A DNA stretch of 11,045 bases from assembly GCA_964650905.1 (NCBI GenBank), contig CAZYVH010000094.1, positions 1 through 11,045 on the forward strand, read 5' to 3'. Position numbers and translations under genes: made by a program. The notes below the pieces were generated by a model that was not told the origin of the DNA, did not search any database, and saw nothing but the letters and a program-made list of their open reading frames with translations. Of this stretch, positions 7,707-11,045 are shown one piece after another. The stretch is from SZUA-36 sp964650905 (lineage in GTDB: Bacteria > Pseudomonadota > Gammaproteobacteria > Xanthomonadales > SZUA-36). Each line of letters begins with the position of its first letter. Position 1 is the stretch's first letter.

Positions 7707-7842
7707 GATTTCCTCTCTATTCTGTTCATTAGCTGATGGCTGGGTGCGGACCGTATGAAAAGGCTGAACGCTGGTTACGGTTCCCCACGAAAGAGCAAGC
7801 GGCGCCATTGCGCCGCTTGCTGACAACACTAAAGCGACTGCT
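7707..7842 (-). promoter_or_regulatory. Spacer between receptor 2 and peptidase genes
   Basis: The 136-bp spacer holds the receptor 2 terminator hairpin (7794-7821) and the peptidase ribosome binding site (AGAGGA, 7711-7716). The AT-rich element found before both receptors is absent. No clear promoter was recognised between the hairpin and the peptidase start, so transcription may enter by readthrough from receptor 2 or from an unrecognised promoter. Confidence 0.45.
7794..7821 (-). terminator. Hairpin terminator or attenuator after receptor 2
   Basis: A perfect 12-bp GC-rich stem: AGCAAGCGGCGC (7794-7805) pairs with GCGCCGCTTGCT (7810-7821) around a 4-base loop. On the minus strand it begins 21 bp after the receptor 2 stop and is followed by CTTTCG, so the U-tract is short. 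It probably terminates part of the transcription and stabilises the receptor mRNA end while letting some polymerase continue into the peptidase gene. Confidence 0.75.
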
Positions 7843-10764
7843 TTACATCCTCCACGTGAAGCGCACGAAGGCCCGGCGACCGAGCAGGTCGTACTGGGTA
7901 GCGGAAACCGGCACATTACCACGGCGAGAGCGGAACACATCCGAAACGACATCCGGTTCTTTATCCAGGACGTTGTTGATGCCCACCAGCAGATCCCACT
8001 TGTCCTGCTGGTAGACCACCGACAAATTGTGATACACAACGGAATCCATCGACACGTCGAAACGGCCATCCGCAAATCCAAAGTAGGAGTCTCTCGAGTC
8101 TACATATCGATAGTCGCTGGTCCTGGCGACATACTGGGCGTAATAGTTAAATGCCCAGTCGTGCCGGTCCAGCGTGACACGCAGGTTGGTAACATTTTCC
8201 GGGCTGCCGACACTACCGGCAACATCGTCGGTCTCGAAACCTTGAACGAGAGAGGGATCGAACAGCTGAAAGATGTTTTCGAAGGTCCATGTGCTCTGCG
8301 CTTCGACCGTCAGGTCACCAAAATCGAAATCCTGGTCCCAGCGCAGGTTGAGGTCAAGCCCCTGGACACGTTGTGAGTTGATGTTGACGAAGGTATCGCG
8401 CACCGTGTCGATGTTGAACGGGAACTGTACATCGTTTGCAGGGTTGCGGGTAAACAGATCACAGAATGCATTCGGGAAATTTTCCGAGACATAGCAACCG
8501 GCAACGATCGAGCCCGCCCCGAGTTGGCTGATCTGGTCATTGACCTCGATATCGTAATAGTCGAGCGCAATACTCAGATTGCTGAACTTGGGCGTCCACA
8601 CCATGCCGATGGTGTAGGCATCTGAAGTCTCCGATTTCAGGTTGTCGACACCGCCACCGGCGGTGATCTCGGCAGAGGTCGAGGGAAAACCGTTGTAGTC
8701 AGAAGGAATACCATCCGCCGCACAGTTGGTGCGTATGTTCGCGTTGGTGCTCTCACCCCAATCGATACAGGCGTCAACGGCAGTCTGGTTGCTAAAGGAA
8801 GTCTGGTTGCCCAGATACAACTCAAACAGTGCCGGTGCACGGTACGAGGTGCCCCGGGTGCCGCGTAGCATGAAGGTCGGTGTCAGATTCCAGCGCAAGC
8901 CCGCTTTCCAGACGGCGTCATTGCCCCCATCCTTGTAATCGAAGGTGCGTGCCGACAGGTTGAGGGTCATGTTTTCAACAGCCGGTAAACCGGAAAGCAG
9001 CGGAATTTCTGCCTCCATGAACGCCTCGACCACGTGGTTGGTGCCCTTGGTCGCAATGGCCGAGCTCTCACCCCAGAGATCGCCGGCCTTCGAAAAGTCA
9101 CTCGGTTGGTCGTCGATACTGAAGCTACGGTACTCAGCCCCAAAAGCGGCGCTTAAGGTGCCGGCTGGCAGTTCGAACAAGTCACCCGCGAGAATACCCG
9201 TGGCCTGGAACTGCTCGTACACCGTGTTGCCGGTATGGACCACGCCGACCGCATCGATTAAAGCCTGCATGTTCGAACCACTGAGAATGCCCGGGTCGTA
9301 ATAATCGATCGACGGTGGAGCTGAAGCGCTTCTAGACCAGTCACCGCTCTTGGAAGTCAGAATGGAGTTACGGGTGTAATCGCCATTTGAATGTGAGTAG
9401 GAGCCATAAATTTCCCAGCTCCAGTATTTTTCCGTCGGCAACACGCCCTCCAGACCACTGGTCACGTACCAGTAATCCACCGAGACATCTGTGTTGGAAG
9501 GGTATGGCATGACCGGTTGCCCCGCCGGCAGGAACACGGACGGGTCCCAGGTCGGGTCGTCGGGATAGGGATCAAAGAATGTGCTGCTGATGATCGGGAA
9601 GAACTGACGCCAGCCCTCCGCCCTGGTCTCACGTTTGGAATAAAGAACATCCATATCCCAGTCTACCCCACCCCAAAAGTCAAAGGCGTAGTCCGCCGTC
9701 GCATAGACATTGGTCCGTTTCATCTCATTGATGGCGGTTTCAGATTGCGTGAAAGGAAAGTCCAGCACGTCTTCGTAAAAGGCTTCACCAGCAGGATCGT
9801 CATAGCGTCCGTTTGCCCGGGGATGGTAACCGGGCAGTGTGCCGACGGTGGAACCGTCCGCCGACGGGACCAGCCTGCCACCGGTGATGAAGAAATCGAT
9901 GACGGTGTTAGCATAAAGGTTTTGACACCCCGAGTACGGTTCACTCGCCGTGATGGACCGGTCCTCGCGATCAATGCGATTGCCGCTGCCATCGAAGGCC
10001 AGGTCTTCGGGACAGCCCAGGAAATCCCGGTCACCGATGGTCAGTTTTTCACGTTTTTCATACTGCGCGGAGAAGGTCACTGCACCCTTCTCGAAGTTCA
10101 AGCCCGTGATCAAACCAGCCCGGTAAAGCTCACCGCCACTGTCGAATGGTGTTTCTGTCACCGCCTGGACTTCAGTTTCGTCGACCGAGCGCCGGGTGAT
10201 GATGTTCGCCACACCCGCCACGGCATCGGAACCGTAGATGGAGGAGCTGCCGTCCAGCACGATTTCGAAACGCTGGGCCGCGATTTCGGGGATGCTCGAC
10301 AAGTCGATGGCCTGCACCGCGCCCCGGGTGCCGCTACCGCCTGGCCGGCGGCCATTCAACAGGACCAGTGTACGGGTCGTTCCCAGACCACGCAGGTCCA
10401 GGGTTTGCACACCGGTGCCGCCCTGGATCACGAAACCCGCGAACTGATTGTTCAACTGGGTGGTGCCGCCAGCCACGGTGGAATTCTGCAGCATGTCCGC
10501 AACGGTCAACTGGCCTACCTGCACCTGGGTATTTGCGGTAATCACCTGCACCGGCGAGGTTGTGGTGAATTCTTTGCGCTTGATCAGCGAACCGGTGACT
10601 TCGATGCGGTCGAGTTCTACCGCTTCCTCATCGTTCTGGTCTTCTTTGACGGCCGTTTGATCATCCTGCGCCCAGGTGCTGCCAACCATGTTGAATGCCA
10701 TAACCAGGGCGAAAATCAGCGATTGGTAAAGTGTCTTCATGTGAATTAGTCTGGTGTTAGTCAT
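7843..10764 (-). CDS. TonB-dependent outer-membrane receptor 2 (973 aa)
   Basis: Second outer-membrane TonB-dependent importer, only distantly similar to receptor 1. The ATG at 10764 is preferred: AGGGAG (10773-10778) lies 8 bases upstream, while the ATG at 10740 has no visible ribosome binding site and the TTG at 10767 is less likely. The signal peptide has an extended N-region (MTNTRLIHMK), a hydrophobic core and probable cleavage after STWA (32). An acidic linker (34-50) precedes the TonB-box-like DRIEVTGSLIKR (52-63). The plug shows LDLRGLGTTRTLVLLNGRRP (122-141) and SSSIYGSDAVAGVANIITRR (173-192). Barrel motifs include LAGDLFELPAGTLSAAFGAE and LRGTRGTSYRAPALFELYLG, plus cysteines in predicted loops. 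It ends VRFTWRM, with methionine instead of the usual terminal aromatic residue. First gene of the minus-strand block. Ligand unknown; linkage to the peptidase favours peptides. Confidence 0.95.
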   Translation of the reverse strand: MTNTRLIHMKTLYQSLIFALVMAFNMVGSTWAQDDQTAVKEDQNDEEAVELDRIEVTGSLIKRKEFTTTSPVQVITANTQVQVGQLTVADMLQNSTVAGGTTQLNNQFAGFVIQGGTGVQTLDLRGLGTTRTLVLLNGRRPGGSGTRGAVQAIDLSSIPEIAAQRFEIVLDGSSSIYGSDAVAGVANIITRRSVDETEVQAVTETPFDSGGELYRAGLITGLNFEKGAVTFSAQYEKREKLTIGDRDFLGCPEDLAFDGSGNRIDREDRSITASEPYSGCQNLYANTVIDFFITGGRLVPSADGSTVGTLPGYHPRANGRYDDPAGEAFYEDVLDFPFTQSETAINEMKRTNVYATADYAFDFWGGVDWDMDVLYSKRETRAEGWRQFFPIISSTFFDPYPDDPTWDPSVFLPAGQPVMPYPSNTDVSVDYWYVTSGLEGVLPTEKYWSWEIYGSYSHSNGDYTRNSILTSKSGDWSRSASAPPSIDYYDPGILSGSNMQALIDAVGVVHTGNTVYEQFQATGILAGDLFELPAGTLSAAFGAEYRSFSIDDQPSDFSKAGDLWGESSAIATKGTNHVVEAFMEAEIPLLSGLPAVENMTLNLSARTFDYKDGGNDAVWKAGLRWNLTPTFMLRGTRGTSYRAPALFELYLGNQTSFSNQTAVDACIDWGESTNANIRTNCAADGIPSDYNGFPSTSAEITAGGGVDNLKSETSDAYTIGMVWTPKFSNLSIALDYYDIEVNDQISQLGAGSIVAGCYVSENFPNAFCDLFTRNPANDVQFPFNIDTVRDTFVNINSQRVQGLDLNLRWDQDFDFGDLTVEAQSTWTFENIFQLFDPSLVQGFETDDVAGSVGSPENVTNLRVTLDRHDWAFNYYAQYVARTSDYRYVDSRDSYFGFADGRFDVSMDSVVYHNLSVVYQQDKWDLLVGINNVLDKEPDVVSDVFRSRRGNVPVSATQYDLLGRRAFVRFTWRM

Positions 10765-10940
10765 CAAGTTGTCTCCCTAACAATGTGACTGAAATAATAG
10801 TTCTTGGTGATCAATGGTAGTTGCAGTTACTTCGGCAACCGTAAGTGTTAAATTTGTGCTAAACGCACTTGCGGGGGTGTTGTATCAGGAAACCGCCATA
10901 TTTGCAACCTGAGTGTGCATAAAAACGGGGTCAAAACGCT
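10765..10940 (-). promoter_or_regulatory. Upstream region of receptor 2
   Basis: No gene is visible on either strand here. The region contains the receptor's ribosome binding site, the shared AT-rich element and, further upstream, AAGTG/CACTT arms (10843-10847 and 10866-10870) around an AT-rich centre. The promoter is expected here because the gene is the first of its block, but no -35/-10 pair with standard spacing could be identified with confidence. Confidence 0.45.
10792..10805 (-). promoter_or_regulatory. AT-rich upstream element shared with receptor 1
   Basis: AAATAATAGTTCTT (plus-strand reading), 28-41 bp before the receptor 2 ATG. It matches the element at 5581-5595 before receptor 1 apart from one inserted T and one base change. 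Its matching distance also supports the start at 10764 over 10740. Role as a -10 region or leader element is inferred. Confidence 0.45.
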
Positions 10941-10982
10941 TGTGGGCGGTGAGGGCATGGCGGCCATGAATGTCCACCCACA
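10941..10982. repeat. Imperfect 42-bp palindrome
   Basis: Two nested inverted repeats share almost the same centre: outer arms TGTGGG (10941-10946) and CCCACA (10977-10982), and inner arms CATGGC (10956-10961) and GCCATG (10963-10968) separated by a single G. GG/CC pairs at 10948-10949 and 10974-10975 add to the stem. It could be a protein-binding dyad, a hairpin at the 3' end of a gene beyond the window, or part of the adjoining repeat element. Confidence 0.5.
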
Positions 10983-10983
10983 T

Positions 10984-11045
10984 CGTCATTCCGGCGATGT
11001 TTACATCCGTCATTCCGGACAAGCGCAGCGCGATCCGGAATCCAT
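10984..11045. repeat. REP-like intergenic repeat, cut by the window end
   Basis: CGTCATTCCGG occurs twice, at 10984-10994 and 11008-11018. The second copy opens an inverted repeat, ATTCCGGA (11012-11019) with TCCGGAAT (11034-11041), enclosing a GCGCAGCGC core and followed by CCAT at the window edge. This GTCATTCCGG...CCGGAATCCA form is known as a dispersed intergenic repeat in many proteobacterial genomes. No transposase is seen; more of the element may lie outside the window. Confidence 0.65.

Noticed and set aside
6933..7736. A 267-codon plus-strand open frame opposite the peptidase gene
   Set aside because: Antisense shadow of the S9 peptidase; no domain features or convincing ribosome binding site.
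7707..8081. N-terminal extension of the peptidase frame by 125 codons
   Set aside because: It overlaps the receptor 2 coding region in another frame, crosses the terminator hairpin and would bury the signal peptide inside the protein; the ATG at 7706 has a good ribosome binding site.
9517..10749. A 410-codon open frame on the plus strand opposite receptor 2
   Set aside because: It lies wholly antisense to a clear TonB-dependent receptor, shows no recognisable domain, and is the kind of long antisense frame expected from the codon usage of GC-rich genes.
2632..10764. Lasso-peptide locus with an isopeptidase and its receptor
   Set aside because: Lasso isopeptidases are S9-type and sit beside TonB-dependent receptors, but no precursor peptide, B-type peptidase or asparagine-synthetase-like cyclase is present, and the intergenic regions contain no candidate precursor.

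Overview
The window looks like chromosomal DNA of a marine-type, moderately GC-rich gammaproteobacterium. This rests on the two large outer-membrane TonB-dependent receptors of the roughly 970-residue class, the S9 peptidase style and a REP-like GTCATTCCGG repeat at the right edge. The lineage (for example Woeseia/Steroidobacter-like) is an inference from protein style only. A run of exactly 100 N at 6525-6624 marks a scaffold gap, so this is a draft or metagenome assembly.

Layout: two transcription blocks converge on a shared hairpin terminator at 2573-2601. The left block (+ strand, 2-2560) has three closely spaced genes: a class I SAM-dependent methyltransferase cut by the left edge, a 151-aa hypothetical protein resembling DUF4826, and a 359-aa sulfotransferase-like P-loop protein with degenerate PAPS-site motifs. 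The right block (- strand, read from 10764 down to 2632) encodes TonB-dependent receptor 2, an exported S9 (prolyl-oligopeptidase family) serine peptidase interrupted by the assembly gap, and TonB-dependent receptor 1.

How the genes may work together: the minus-strand block fits a nutrient-acquisition module in which two receptors import oligomeric substrates, probably peptides, and an exported serine peptidase trims them. The two receptor genes share a 13-14 bp AT-rich element 25-41 bp upstream of their starts, suggesting common control; the peptidase gene lacks it. A strong hairpin separates receptor 2 from the peptidase gene, so peptidase expression may depend on partial readthrough. The plus-strand block could be a small-molecule or peptide modification cassette (methyl transfer plus possible sulfuryl or phosphoryl transfer), but its substrate cannot be deduced here.

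The right-hand 280 bp holds the receptor 2 upstream region, a 42-bp imperfect palindrome and a REP-like repeat cut by the window end. No RNA genes, CRISPR arrays, transposases or phage genes were seen. No clear proof of an entirely new system was found; the most unusual item is the methyltransferase / DUF / sulfotransferase-like cassette.
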